Of a stretch of DNA of 64,000 bases, positions 24,782 to 33,710 are shown in pieces. Within the stretch, counting starts at the first letter, position 1, and each line of letters starts with the position of its first letter. The translations under genes and the position numbers were made by a program. The DNA lies in NCBI RefSeq assembly GCF_016107655.1, contig NZ_JABASX010000003.1, positions 124,001-188,000 of the forward strand. The letters run 5' to 3'. The notes beneath the pieces were generated by a model. It searched no databases. It was not told the origin of the DNA and saw only the letters and a list, made by a program, of their open reading frames with translations. The stretch is from Brevibacterium antiquum (GTDB lineage: Bacteria; Actinomycetota; Actinomycetes; Actinomycetales; Brevibacteriaceae).

Positions 24782-26032
24782 TCACTGAACTCCGAAGAAG
24801 GGACGGACCTCGGCCAGAGCGGCCAAGAACTGTTCGCAGTCCTCGGTGTTGTTGTACAGATAGGTGCTCGCCCGCGTCGTGGCGGTGACGCCGAAGCGCC
24901 GGTGCAGCGGCTGAGCGCAATGATGGCCGACCCGGACCGCAACTCCTTGGGAGTCGAGGTACTGCCCCACGTCGTGGGCGTGGACGCCGTCGACGTCGAA
25001 GGCCACGGTTCCGATCCGATTCTCGGCGGCGCCGAGCACCGTGATGCCGGGAATCTTCGCGATGCCGTCGAGGAGGACCCCGGCGAGCTCTCGCTCATGG
25101 TCGAAGATCTTCTCCAGGCCCACCTCGGCGAGGTAGTTGACCGCTGTGGTGAACGCCGCGACCTCGGCCACGGGCTGTGTTCCGGCCTCGAACCGCTGTG
25201 GTGCGTCCATGAACGCCGAATCCTCCATGGTCACCGTGGTGATCATGGATCCGCCGGTCAGGACCGGGGGCAGCGAGTTCAGCAGGTCCGTCTTTCCCCA
25301 GAGAGTGCCGAGACCGGTGGGCCCCAGCGCCTTGTGAGCGGAGAACGCTGCGAAGTCGATATCGAGGTCGACGAAGTTCACGGGCATGTGCGGGACCGAT
25401 TGGCAGGCGTCGAGGACGACGAGGGCCCCCACCTGCCGGGCCCGAGCGACGAGTGCGTCGACCGGGTTGATGGTGCCGAGCACATTCGAGACGTGGGTGA
25501 AGGCGAAGACCTTGGTCGTCTCGTCGACGATGGATTCCAGATCGCTGAGATCGAGCTCTCCGGCGTCCGTGACCGGGAGCCAACGGAGTTGGGCACCCGT
25601 GGACTGGGCCAGCTGCTGCCAGGGGACGAGGTTCGCGTGGTGTTCCATCTCGGTGACGACGATGGAGTCGGCGGGGCCGAGACCGAAACGCTGAGCGGTC
25701 TCTCCCCCGAAGCCATCGCTGGCTCGGTCGATGCCCAATGCGACCACGTTGAGTGCCTCGGTGGCGTTCTTCGTCCAGACCACCTGTTCGGGTGCTCCGC
25801 CGACGAGGTCTGCCACTGCTTCACGGCCTGCTTCGAACGCGTCGGTGGCCATCACCGCAAGAGAGTGTGCTCCACGGTGGACGGCGGCATTGCGCTGCGA
25901 GTAGTACTCGGTGAATGTGTCGATGACGCACTGCGGCTTCTGGGAAGTCGCGCCAGAGTCGAGATAGCTCAGAGACGACTCCCCGATCCTGGTGTCCAGG
26001 ATCGGGAAGTCGTTCCGCAGGCGGGAGAACAT
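24782..26032 (-). CDS. sufS: Cysteine desulfurase SufS
   Basis: PLP enzyme that takes sulfur from cysteine for iron-sulfur cluster assembly. 416 aa, class II (SufS) type. N-terminal FPILDTRIGESSLSYLDSGATSQKP. HRGAHSLAVMAT is the substrate region and TEMEHHANLVPW carries the His that stacks on PLP. The PLP lysine is in AFSAHKALGPTGLG. The catalytic Cys sits in VRVGHHCAQPLHRRF near residue 365. The ATG overlaps the sufC stop by one base. Confidence 0.95.
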   Translation of the reverse strand: MFSRLRNDFPILDTRIGESSLSYLDSGATSQKPQCVIDTFTEYYSQRNAAVHRGAHSLAVMATDAFEAGREAVADLVGGAPEQVVWTKNATEALNVVALGIDRASDGFGGETAQRFGLGPADSIVVTEMEHHANLVPWQQLAQSTGAQLRWLPVTDAGELDLSDLESIVDETTKVFAFTHVSNVLGTINPVDALVARARQVGALVVLDACQSVPHMPVNFVDLDIDFAAFSAHKALGPTGLGTLWGKTDLLNSLPPVLTGGSMITTVTMEDSAFMDAPQRFEAGTQPVAEVAAFTTAVNYLAEVGLEKIFDHERELAGVLLDGIAKIPGITVLGAAENRIGTVAFDVDGVHAHDVGQYLDSQGVAVRVGHHCAQPLHRRFGVTATTRASTYLYNNTEDCEQFLAALAEVRPFFGVQ

Positions 26033-26790
26033 CAGACCGAGGCCTGCAGGAAGCGGTCGTAGCCTTCGTTCTCGAGGCGATCGGCCAGCTCGGGCCCGCC
26101 CTCTTCAGCAACCTTGCCCTTGATGATCACGTGCACGTGGTCGGGCTTGATGTAGCTGAGGATGCGGGTGTAGTGAGTGATGAGCAGGACGCCGACATCG
26201 GTCGACTCGCGCACCCGGTTGATGCCCTCGGACACGATGCGCAGAGCATCGACGTCAAGGCCGGAGTCGGTCTCGTCGAGGACGGAGAACTTGGGCTTGA
26301 GCATCTCCATCTGCAGGATCTCGTGGCGCTTCTTCTCGCCGCCGGAGAATCCTTCGTTGACGTTGCGGCTGGCGAACTCAGGATCCACACGGAGGTTCTC
26401 CATCGCGGACTTGAGGTCCTTGGTCCAGTGACGCAGCTTCGGTGCTTCACCGTCGATTGCGGTCTTGGCCGAACGCAGGAAGTTCGTCACGGTCACGCCG
26501 GGGACCTCGACGGGGTACTGCATGGCCAGGAACAGTCCGGCCTTGGCGCGCTCGTCGACGGACATCGCGAGGACGTCCACGCCGTCGAGGGTGACGGAGC
26601 CCGAGGTCACCTGGTACTTCGGGTGACCGGCCAGTGAGTAGGCCAGTGTGGACTTGCCGGAGCCGTTGGGGCCCATGATGGCGTGGGTCTCGTTGGAGTT
26701 GATCTCCAGGTTGATGCCGTTGAGGATCGGCTTGGGACCGGTTTCGGTGTTGACGCTGACGTGCAGGTCAGTGATTTTCAGAGTGGACAT
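26032..26790 (-). CDS. sufC: Fe-S cluster assembly ATPase SufC
   Basis: 252-aa ABC-type ATPase that powers the SufBCD scaffold in the cytoplasm; it is not a transporter. Walker A GPNGSGKSTLAY near residue 40, signature FSGGEKKRHEILQM, Walker B SVLDETDSGLD, and the switch His in LLITHYTRIL. The ATG at 26790 has AAAGGA upstream; the frame starts five codons earlier. Stop overlaps the sufS start. Confidence 0.96.
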   Translation of the reverse strand: MSTLKITDLHVSVNTETGPKPILNGINLEINSNETHAIMGPNGSGKSTLAYSLAGHPKYQVTSGSVTLDGVDVLAMSVDERAKAGLFLAMQYPVEVPGVTVTNFLRSAKTAIDGEAPKLRHWTKDLKSAMENLRVDPEFASRNVNEGFSGGEKKRHEILQMEMLKPKFSVLDETDSGLDVDALRIVSEGINRVRESTDVGVLLITHYTRILSYIKPDHVHVIIKGKVAEEGGPELADRLENEGYDRFLQASV

Positions 26791-26840
26791 GTCAATCCTT
26801 TTCAATTCAGGTAAGCGTGGTGATCAGTTGAGCGTGCTGG

Positions 26841-27164
26841 TCAATTGACCACTGTGCTCGGGTCAAGCAGGATGCGGCCGGCGATCTCCTTGCAGTCATA
26901 GACTGCGACGGGTTCGAATGCCGGTGGGCTCAGTGGGCGGCCGGTCTTGAGGTCGAACTGGGATCCGTGCAGCCAGCATTCGATGGCGCAGCCCTCCACT
27001 TCTCCCTCGGCCAGCGATACCTCGCCGTGAGTGCAGACATCGTCGATGGCATGGATCGTGCCGTCGGAGTCGCGGGCGATGCAGATCTCGAAGTTGTTCA
27101 CTTCGATCCTCATCGTCGCGCCCGCGGCCACCTCGTCGGCGGCTGCAACGTCGATCATGGTCAC
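26841..27164 (-). CDS. Rieske [2Fe-2S] ferredoxin in the suf operon
   Basis: 107-aa Rieske protein of the dioxygenase-ferredoxin type. The cluster ligands are visible as CTHGEVSL and CWLHGSQFDLKTG (C-x-H and C-x2-H). It has no membrane anchor, so it is soluble. A gene like this sits inside the suf operon of many actinobacteria, between sufD and sufC, and may carry electrons for cluster assembly. That role is inference. The start overlaps the sufD stop by 4 nt. Confidence 0.9.
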   Translation of the reverse strand: MTMIDVAAADEVAAGATMRIEVNNFEICIARDSDGTIHAIDDVCTHGEVSLAEGEVEGCAIECWLHGSQFDLKTGRPLSPPAFEPVAVYDCKEIAGRILLDPSTVVN

Positions 27165-28336
27165 AGAACGCTCCGGGAGAGTTCTTCCTCGATTCGCTCG
27201 TTGAGGACCTCTTCGATCTCGGGTACCTGGATCTTCTGGATCACTTCGTTGAAGAATCCGCGGACCACGAGCTGACGCGCAACGTCCTCGGGGATGCCGC
27301 GGCTCATCAGGTAGAACAGGTGCTCCTCATCGAAGCGTCCGGTCGACGAAGCGTGTCCGGCGCCGGCGATGTCGCCGGTCTCGATCTCCAAGTTCGGCAC
27401 CGAGTCCGCCCTGGCCCCATCGGAGAGGATGAGGTTGCGGTTGAGCTCGTAGGTGTCGATGTCGAGTGCCTCGGGGCGGATGAGCACATCGCCGATCCAG
27501 ACGCTGCGTGCGTCCTTGCCCTGGAGAGCGCCCTTGTAGTGGACGTTCGAGGTGGCCTTCGGCGTGTTGTGGTCGACGTAGGTGCGGTGCTCGAAGTGCT
27601 GGCCGGCATCGGCGAAGTAGAGTCCGAGCAGTTCGGCCTCTCCCCCGGCTGCCGAGTAGCGCACGTTCGTGTTCAGGCGCACGATGTCTCCGCCGAGGCT
27701 GATGACGATGTGCTTGAACTTCGCATCCTTGCCCACGATCGCGTCGTGCTGGCCCAGGTGCTGTGTCTCGTCGTCCCAGAGCTGCAGGGACACGAAGGTC
27801 ACATTTGCGCCATCACCGATGACGAGGGACACGAGCTCGGAGTGCCGAGCGAGTCCTTCGTGCTCGATGACGATGGTCGCCTTGGCATTCGCTCCGACGG
27901 AGACGACGACATGTCCATGGGAGATGTCGTTGCCGGTGCCGTCGGCGTGGATGATCACGGCGCCGTCGATCTCGGTTCCCGCGGGAACCGAGTAGTGGGT
28001 GACGGTGGCGGCGCGGTTGGCTGCCACGGCGGCGGCCCGATCCTCGGGTTCGAGGATGCCCAGCTCCTGCGCGGCCTCGAGCGAGATCTCCTCCACGGAG
28101 ATGCCCTCAGGCAGGTCGCCGGTCGTCGTCAGCTTCGTCTCGGAGGCAGCGTCGGTGAAGAAATCACTGAGTTTGCGCACCGGCGAGAACCGCCACTCCT
28201 CTTCGCGTCCGTTCGGGACGGAGAAGTCGGAGACGTCGAAGCTGCGGGTGCGAGCGTCCCGCTTGGAATCGGGGACGTGGACGTCGGCGCCATGAGAGTG
28301 CTCATCGAGGCCCAACGGATTGGTGGTATCAGTCAC
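27161..28336 (-). CDS. sufD: Fe-S cluster assembly protein SufD
   Basis: 391-aa scaffold subunit that pairs with SufB and binds SufC. The beta-helix core and the C-terminal block [38 protein letters not shown] are diagnostic. NGREEEWRFSPVRKL near residue 42 is the N-terminal signature. GTG start with AAGGAG upstream, 38 nt after sufB. A perfect 22-bp palindrome at 27971-27992 inside the gene encodes the conserved VPAGTE and is probably a coding coincidence. Confidence 0.95.
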   Translation of the reverse strand: MTDTTNPLGLDEHSHGADVHVPDSKRDARTRSFDVSDFSVPNGREEEWRFSPVRKLSDFFTDAASETKLTTTGDLPEGISVEEISLEAAQELGILEPEDRAAAVAANRAATVTHYSVPAGTEIDGAVIIHADGTGNDISHGHVVVSVGANAKATIVIEHEGLARHSELVSLVIGDGANVTFVSLQLWDDETQHLGQHDAIVGKDAKFKHIVISLGGDIVRLNTNVRYSAAGGEAELLGLYFADAGQHFEHRTYVDHNTPKATSNVHYKGALQGKDARSVWIGDVLIRPEALDIDTYELNRNLILSDGARADSVPNLEIETGDIAGAGHASSTGRFDEEHLFYLMSRGIPEDVARQLVVRGFFNEVIQKIQVPEIEEVLNERIEEELSRSVL

Positions 28337-28374
28337 TTAGAAAACTCCTTGTCGTGGTCGGTGGTGGGCGCAGA

Positions 28375-29805
28375 TCAGCCCACGCCACCTTCCATCTGGA
28401 TTTCGATGAGGCGGTTGAGCTCGAGTGCGTATTCCATCGGCAGCTCGCGAGCGATCGGCTCGACGAATCCGCGCACGATCATCGCCATTGCCTCGGTCTC
28501 CTCCATGCCGCGGCTCATGAGGTAGAAGAGCTGATCCTCACTCACCTTCGACACGGTCGCCTCATGACCCAGCGTCACATCGTCCTCACGGATATCGATG
28601 TACGGGTAGGTGTCGGAGCGAGAGATGTTGTCGACCAGAAGTGCGTCACAGAGGACATTGTTCGACGAGCCTTTGGCTCCGGGGTGCACATGGACGAGTC
28701 CGCGGTAACCGGAACGTCCGCCGCCACGGGCCACGGACTTCGCCACGATCGAGGAGTGGGTGTTCGGAGCGGCGTGAACCATCTTCGCACCGGTGTCCTG
28801 ATGCTGGCCCTCGCCGGCGAATGCCACGGACAGCGTCTCGCCGCGTGCGTGCTCACCGGTCAGCCAGATGGCCGGGTACTTCATGGTGACCTTCGAGCCG
28901 ATGTTGCCGTCGACCCATTCCATGGAAGCGCCCTCTTCGGCGATCGCACGCTTGGTGACGAGGTTGTACACGTTGTTCGACCAGTTCTGGATGGTCGTGT
29001 AGCGAACCTTCGCGTCCTTCTTGGCCACGATCTCGACGACTGCGGAGTGCAGTGAGTCGGTCTTGTAGATCGGTGCGGTGCAGCCCTCGACGTAGTGCAC
29101 TGACGAGCCTTCGTCGGCGATGATGAGGGTGCGCTCGAACTGGCCCATGTTCTCCGTGTTGATGCGGAAGTAGGCCTGCAGAGGGATCTCGACGTGGACG
29201 CCCTTGGGGACGTAGACGAAGGAACCGCCCGACCAGACTGCGGTGTTGAGCGCCGAGAACTTGTTGTCTCCGGCGGGGATGATCGAGCCGAAGTACTCTT
29301 CGAAGATCTCCGGGTACTCGCGCAGCCCGGTGTCGGTGTCCATGAAGATGACACCCTGCTTCTCGAGCTCTTCGTTGATCTGGTGGTAGACGACCTCGGA
29401 CTCGTACTGAGCGGCCACACCTGCGACAAGACGCTGCTTCTCAGCCTCGGGGATGCCGAGCTTGTCGTAGGTGTTGCGGATGTCCTCGGGCAGATCGTCC
29501 CAGGACGTCGCTTGGCCCTCTGTCGAGCGCACGAAGTACTTGATGTCGTCGAAGTGGATGCCGGTGAGGTCTGCACCCCAGCTGGGCATCGGCTTCTTCT
29601 CAAACAGCTTGAGCGCCTTGAGCCGGCGCTGCAGCATCCAGTCCGGCTCGTCCTTCAACTTCGAGATGTTGCGGACGACGTCTTCTGAGAGACCGCGAGC
29701 CGCGAACTCTCCAGCGTCGTTTCCGTCGTGCCAACCGTATGCGTATTGCCCGAGGTCTTTGAGCTCGGGGTTAGCATCGATGATCCGATTGCCTGTGTCA
29801 GTCAT
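28375..29805 (-). CDS. sufB: Fe-S cluster assembly protein SufB
   Basis: 476-aa scaffold on which the cluster is built by SufBCD. Recognisable by [22 protein letters not shown] near residue 73, [51 protein letters not shown] with the conserved Cys, and [35 protein letters not shown] at the end. No intein is present, unlike several mycobacterial SufB proteins. A perfect AAGGAGGT site precedes the ATG, which overlaps the sufR stop by 4 nt. Confidence 0.97.
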   Translation of the reverse strand: MTDTGNRIIDANPELKDLGQYAYGWHDGNDAGEFAARGLSEDVVRNISKLKDEPDWMLQRRLKALKLFEKKPMPSWGADLTGIHFDDIKYFVRSTEGQATSWDDLPEDIRNTYDKLGIPEAEKQRLVAGVAAQYESEVVYHQINEELEKQGVIFMDTDTGLREYPEIFEEYFGSIIPAGDNKFSALNTAVWSGGSFVYVPKGVHVEIPLQAYFRINTENMGQFERTLIIADEGSSVHYVEGCTAPIYKTDSLHSAVVEIVAKKDAKVRYTTIQNWSNNVYNLVTKRAIAEEGASMEWVDGNIGSKVTMKYPAIWLTGEHARGETLSVAFAGEGQHQDTGAKMVHAAPNTHSSIVAKSVARGGGRSGYRGLVHVHPGAKGSSNNVLCDALLVDNISRSDTYPYIDIREDDVTLGHEATVSKVSEDQLFYLMSRGMEETEAMAMIVRGFVEPIARELPMEYALELNRLIEIQMEGGVG

Positions 29806-30521
29806 CGTGAACCTCCTTGAGGTCGATCATTGCTGTGGATGAGTGGTCTGGTGAGTTCCGAGGTCGGAATGTGGGTGGTGCAGACATGGTCGCCGTGGGC
29901 CAATGAGGACAGACGACGAACATCGACGCCCAGGTAGTCCGAGAACATGGCGAGCTCTGCTTCGCAGATCTCGGGGAACTCGGAGGCGACTGCCTGGATC
30001 GGACAATGCCCTTGGCACAGCTGCATCGCTTCGAGAGGGGTGCCGGCCGCCACCGGTGTCGCCGAGGCAGCATATCCCTCCTTGGTCAATGCCGCAGCCA
30101 GTCCCCGGGAGCGGGAAGCCACTGTGGTGCCTCCCCGTCGATCCAGTTCCCCGCCGAGGCGGTCGCGGAGTTTCGCAACCAGGTCCTCGGTGAACTCCTC
30201 AACGGCCTCATGGCCGACTCGGTCCTTCATGAACCGGAGGATATCGACTGCCAGCTGGTCGTAGGAATGGGTGACCGACCCATGGCCACGCGAGGTGACC
30301 ACGTAGTGTCTGGCCGGCCTGCCGCGGCCTGCCTGCTTGCCGGCGAGCTCTCGGACCTCGATGAGGCCCTCGCTCTCCAGCGCATCCATATGACGACGAA
30401 TCGCCGCAGGAGTCAGGTGAAGACCTTTCGCCAACGCCGAGGCAGTGATCGGCCCTTCATCGAGCACCGATCGAAATACCTTCTCTCGGGTACGGCGATC
30501 TTCTGTGTCGTTCGCAGCCAT
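29802..30521 (-). CDS. sufR: SufR, Fe-S dependent repressor of the suf operon
   Basis: 239 aa. N-terminal winged helix-turn-helix (residues 10-75: [20 protein letters not shown], then [16 protein letters not shown]). C-terminal cluster-binding region with Cys residues in [16 protein letters not shown] and HVCTTH. SufR with a [4Fe-4S] cluster represses suf; loss of the cluster under iron or oxidative stress relieves repression. It is the first gene of its own operon, so it autoregulates. AAGGAGGTGGAGA gives a strong ribosome site. Operator at 30543. Confidence 0.94.
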   Translation of the reverse strand: MAANDTEDRRTREKVFRSVLDEGPITASALAKGLHLTPAAIRRHMDALESEGLIEVRELAGKQAGRGRPARHYVVTSRGHGSVTHSYDQLAVDILRFMKDRVGHEAVEEFTEDLVAKLRDRLGGELDRRGGTTVASRSRGLAAALTKEGYAASATPVAAGTPLEAMQLCQGHCPIQAVASEFPEICEAELAMFSDYLGVDVRRLSSLAHGDHVCTTHIPTSELTRPLIHSNDRPQGGSR

Positions 30522-30542
30522 TCTCCACCTCCTTGACTAACA

Positions 30543-30574
30543 CAACACTATTGTTGCGTAATTTGTTTCGTAAA
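30543..30574 (-). promoter_or_regulatory. suf promoter with SufR operator CAAC-N6-GTTG
   Basis: CAACACTATTGTTG (30543-30556) is a perfect CAAC-N6-GTTG, the SufR box described in cyanobacteria; the longer arms ACACAACA/TGTTGCGT match at 7 of 8. On the minus strand TTTACG (30569-30574), an 18-nt spacer and TAGTGT (30545-30550) form a plausible promoter. The operator covers the -10 box. Confidence 0.8.
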
Positions 30575-30575
30575 A

Positions 30576-30594
30576 CTAGGTGAGCCTAACTACA
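30576..30594. promoter_or_regulatory. IdeR/DtxR-like iron box between suf and the ABC exporter
   Basis: CTAGGTGAGCCTAACTACA matches the 19-bp iron box TTAGGTTAGCCTAACCTAA at 14 positions, with the AGG-x3-GCCTAAC core intact. It lies just upstream of the suf -35 box and over the -35 region of the divergent exporter promoter (-10 TAGAAT at 30613-30618). Iron-loaded IdeR could thus repress the exporter, influence suf, or both. Confidence 0.65.
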
Positions 30595-30621
30595 TGCCGA
30601 TTCGACGCGTCGTAGAATGGT

Positions 30622-31551
30622 GTGGTGTCAGATTCGGCCCTCACCATTCGTGGTCTCCATTACTCGTACGGCGCACACCACGTCGTCGACGGGATCGACC
30701 TCGATGCCGCCACCGGATCCATCCTCGGTGTGCTCGGGCCCAATGGTGCAGGCAAGTCGACGACGATCTCCCTGGCGGTGGGCACACGAGCCCCCGACGC
30801 CGGTCGCGTGGAGATCTTCGGCCACGATCCGTTCCGTGACCACGCCTCGACATCGCTGCTCGCAGGCGTCATGCTCCAGGACGGCGGACTGCCGATGAGC
30901 GCGAAGCCGCTCCAGGTTCTGCGACACCTCGCGTCCCTCTATCCCAATCCGCTCAGCGTCGACGAACTCGCCGAGCCCTTGGGTCTGCACGAGTTCTCCA
31001 CTCGCACGATCCGGCGCCTGTCGGGGGGCCAGAAGCAACGAGTCGCCCTGGCCGCCGCGCTCATCGGCCGACCGCGCCTGGTCTTCCTCGATGAGCCCTG
31101 TGCCGGGCTCGATCCTCAAGCACGGGAGGTCGTCCACGATTTCATCCGGGAGCTGGCAGCAGCCTCGGTGGCTGTGGTCCTGACGACCCATGACCTCGCC
31201 GAGGCGGAGGAGCTGGCCGATGAGGTCGTCGTCATCGATCGCGGTCGCATCATCGCCCAGGGCGCGCCCGAGGATCTGCGCAACGCCTCCCCCGCAGGTC
31301 GCCGACTCGTCATCACGGTGGGCCAGCCGCTGGAGCCTGCCCCTCGTGAGCTCCTGGCCACGATGAATAGGATCGCAGCCACCTCGGTGGTAGGAGCGGC
31401 CCTCGTCGTCGACGGGGACCTCGACAGCACCCAGATTGCTGGCCTGTGCACGGCCGTCGCCGAGGCGGGGCTGGCGATCACGGACATCGACATGCACTCC
31501 CAGTCGTTGGCAGATGTGTTCTTCGAACTCACGGGCAGGCCGCTGCGATGA
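30622..31551 (+). CDS. ABC exporter ATP-binding protein
   Basis: 309-aa ATPase of a DrrA-like exporter. Walker A GPNGAGKSTTISLAV near residue 39, signature LSGGQKQRVALAAAL, Walker B LVFLDEPCAGLDPQA, switch His in LTTHDLAEAEEL. It pairs with the permease that follows at an ATGA overlap. GTG start; TAGAAT at 30613-30618 makes the second GTG, 30625, the likely first base of a leaderless mRNA. The conserved order next to ctaA and sufR is also seen in mycobacteria (Rv1456c-Rv1460 region). The cargo is unknown. The iron box at 30576 lies over its promoter. Confidence 0.88.
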   Translation: MVSDSALTIRGLHYSYGAHHVVDGIDLDAATGSILGVLGPNGAGKSTTISLAVGTRAPDAGRVEIFGHDPFRDHASTSLLAGVMLQDGGLPMSAKPLQVLRHLASLYPNPLSVDELAEPLGLHEFSTRTIRRLSGGQKQRVALAAALIGRPRLVFLDEPCAGLDPQAREVVHDFIRELAAASVAVVLTTHDLAEAEELADEVVVIDRGRIIAQGAPEDLRNASPAGRRLVITVGQPLEPAPRELLATMNRIAATSVVGAALVVDGDLDSTQIAGLCTAVAEAGLAITDIDMHSQSLADVFFELTGRPLR

Positions 31552-32315
31552 GCCAGATGCCACCGACCAGCCAGAGGCCGCAGATGAGGACGAAGCGCGT
31601 CATCGCGCAGACCAAGTTCGAGACGATCTCCGTACTGCGCAACGGCGAACAGCTGCTGCTCTCACTCATCCTGCCGCTGGGTATGCTCATCTTCCTCGCG
31701 AAGGCACCGCTGCTCAGCGGCCTCGGCATCGTCGGGCCCGGGGCGGATCCGCTCACCGTGGCCCTGCCCGGTGCACTGAGCCTGTGCCTGGCCTCGACTG
31801 CCTTCACCGGTCAGGCGATCGCTACGGCCTTCGACCGCCGCTATGGGGTGCTGCGACAGCTGGCGACGACGCCGCTGGGCACGAATGGCCTCATCCTCGG
31901 CAAGCTCGGCGCAGTCGTCGCCGTCGTCGTCATCCAATTCATCCTTGCCTTTGCCATCGCTGTGGGCCTCGGCTTCAACAGTCCCGTGAACCCACTCGCA
32001 CTGATCCTGACCACGCTTCTTGGCACCGCAGCGCTGCTGTCCTTAGGCTTGCTCATGGCAGGAACCGTACGGGCAGAGGCCACCCTGGCCGGTGCCAACC
32101 TGATCTGGGTGCTCATGGCCGGTGTGGGCGGGCTCGTCATCGCCCATCCGGGAGAATGGGGCACTGTGGTCGGCTATCTGCCCTCCGGCGCGCTCGGTGA
32201 TGCGATGCGTGCGGCCGTCGGTGGTGCCGGCTTCGACATCAAAGCTTTGATCGTGCTCCTCGTGTGGGGGCTGCTGGGAACCTTTGCGGCACGCAGGTGG
32301 TTCCGATTCGAATGA
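31548..32315 (+). CDS. ABC-2 type exporter permease
   Basis: 255 aa with about six membrane helices, the first around residues 35-55 (LLLSLILPLGMLIFLA). The ABC-2 permease pattern is clear: FDRRYGVLRQLATTPLGTNGLILGKL in the cytoplasmic loop after helix 2, and GYLPSGALGDAMRAAVG before the last helix. It starts within the ATPase stop (ATGA). It should form a dimer with the preceding ATPase and export an unidentified small molecule. ctaA starts 8 nt downstream, so the three are one transcript. Confidence 0.88.
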   Translation: MSQMPPTSQRPQMRTKRVIAQTKFETISVLRNGEQLLLSLILPLGMLIFLAKAPLLSGLGIVGPGADPLTVALPGALSLCLASTAFTGQAIATAFDRRYGVLRQLATTPLGTNGLILGKLGAVVAVVVIQFILAFAIAVGLGFNSPVNPLALILTTLLGTAALLSLGLLMAGTVRAEATLAGANLIWVLMAGVGGLVIAHPGEWGTVVGYLPSGALGDAMRAAVGGAGFDIKALIVLLVWGLLGTFAARRWFRFE

Positions 32316-32323
32316 GGAGAGAA

Positions 32324-33226
32324 ATGGTCACTAAGAGGATTCGTGTCGCTGCATGGGCCATGCTCATCGCGCAGGCCATCATCATCGTCAGCGGCGGCAT
32401 CGTCCGCCTCACCGGCTCCGGCCTCGGGTGCACGGACTGGCCCAAGTGCACCCCCGATTCGCTCGTGACCACCCCGGAGATGGGCATCCACGGCCTCATC
32501 GAATTCGGCAACCGCACGCTGGCTGTGGCGCTGGCCATGCTCGGCGTCGTCATCTTCTTCATGCTCTGGAAGCATCGGAAGCAGCGCCCCGACCTGTTCT
32601 GGCTCAACCTCGGGCTGTTGGCCATCGTCCCCGTCCAGGCCATCGTCGGCGGCATCACCGTGTGGACGAAGCTCAACCCGTGGGTCGTGGCCGGACACTT
32701 CGTGCCCTCTGCCATCGCCGTCGGCGTCGCCGCGTACTTCGTTCGCCGCACCTCCGACACCGGCGTGCGCACAGCTGAGAAGGCTCCGTCACCGCTGCCG
32801 GCGCTCGGCTGGACCATCCTCGGTCTGACCGCGATCGTTGTCATCTTCGGTGTCCTCACCACGGGCGCGGGACCGCACTCGGGTTCGACGATGTCGACCC
32901 GCAACGGTCTCGACAACGTCTGGATCACCCGCGCACATGCCGCCCCGGTCTGGCTGCTGGTCATCGCGACCATCTCCTCGCTCGTCCTGGCAGTGAAGAA
33001 GCACACCGTCATGGTCCGACCGCTGGTCGTACTCCTCATCATCGAGGTGCTGCAGGGGATCATCGGCTACGTCCAGTACTTCACCGGCGTGCCCATCGTG
33101 CTCGTGGCATTCCATATGATCGGCATCTCGGCTACTATCGCGGCAAGCGTTGCCGTCCTCGACAGCGCATACCCGAGGAGCACCCATCATGCCGACACCG
33201 ATCACGCCGTGCCTGTGGTTCACTGA
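32324..33226 (+). CDS. ctaA: Heme A synthase
   Basis: COX15/CtaA membrane enzyme that oxidises heme O to heme A for cytochrome aa3 oxidase. 300 aa, about eight helices in two similar halves. First half: SGGIVRLTGSGLGCTDWPKC with its cysteine pair region, HGLIEFGNRTLA with heme-ligand His. Second half: TTGAGPHSGS and ITRAHAAPVWLL, then VALVAFHMIGI-type His near the end (LVAFHMIGISAT). GAGGAGAG precedes the ATG. It overlaps the VOC gene by 38 nt. ctaB nearby makes its substrate. Confidence 0.94.
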   Translation: MVTKRIRVAAWAMLIAQAIIIVSGGIVRLTGSGLGCTDWPKCTPDSLVTTPEMGIHGLIEFGNRTLAVALAMLGVVIFFMLWKHRKQRPDLFWLNLGLLAIVPVQAIVGGITVWTKLNPWVVAGHFVPSAIAVGVAAYFVRRTSDTGVRTAEKAPSPLPALGWTILGLTAIVVIFGVLTTGAGPHSGSTMSTRNGLDNVWITRAHAAPVWLLVIATISSLVLAVKKHTVMVRPLVVLLIIEVLQGIIGYVQYFTGVPIVLVAFHMIGISATIAASVAVLDSAYPRSTHHADTDHAVPVVH

Positions 33227-33653
33227 CCACGCCGAGGAGGCGATGGAGTTCTACTGCTCCGTCTTCCCCAACTCGCACATCGTCTCCATCGACCGTTACC
33301 CCGATGAGTCCCTCGATCCGCATTACGCGGGGATGCGCGGCAAGGTCATCAATGGGGTCTTCGAGCTCGACGGCACTCGCTTCATCTGCCTCGACGGCGG
33401 ACCTGCATTCACGTTCAACGAGGCGATCTCACTGACCGTCAGATGTCGTGATCAGGCCGAGATCGACCACTACTGGTCAGCGCTGTCGGCCGTTCCCGCC
33501 AGCGAGCAGTGCGGCTGGCTCAAGGACGAGTACGGGATCAGCTGGCAGATTGTTCCGGCCCACCTCGAGGAGCTGATGACCGGAGATGCCCAGGTCAAGG
33601 CGCTGATGGGGATGAAGAAGATCGTCATCGAGGAACTCGTCAACGCAAGCTGA
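33189..33653 (+). CDS. VOC (PhnB-like) family protein
   Basis: 154-aa glyoxalase/bleomycin-resistance-fold protein of the 3-demethylubiquinone methyltransferase-like (PhnB) group. MPTPITPCLWFTDHAEEAMEFYCSVFPNS opens the protein, then FICLDGGPAFTFNEAISLTVRC and DEYGISWQIVPAHLEELMTG. It has the usual single betaalphabetabetabeta pair arrangement. The biochemical role is unknown in most organisms. The ATG at 33189, with GAGGAGC upstream, lies inside the end of ctaA. Confidence 0.85.
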   Translation: MPTPITPCLWFTDHAEEAMEFYCSVFPNSHIVSIDRYPDESLDPHYAGMRGKVINGVFELDGTRFICLDGGPAFTFNEAISLTVRCRDQAEIDHYWSALSAVPASEQCGWLKDEYGISWQIVPAHLEELMTGDAQVKALMGMKKIVIEELVNAS

Positions 33654-33710
33654 GCAGCTCCTACGCTGCGGCTTTGGATGCGTCAGCTGCGGATGCGTCG
33701 GGGTGAGGAC

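Noticed and set aside
27971..27992. A perfect 22-bp palindrome in sufD that resembles the dispersed element
   Set aside because: It encodes VPAGTE, which I believe is conserved in SufD, and its outer bases differ from the four-copy element. V-P-A-G-T is naturally close to palindromic in GC-rich codons, so this copy is probably coincidence.
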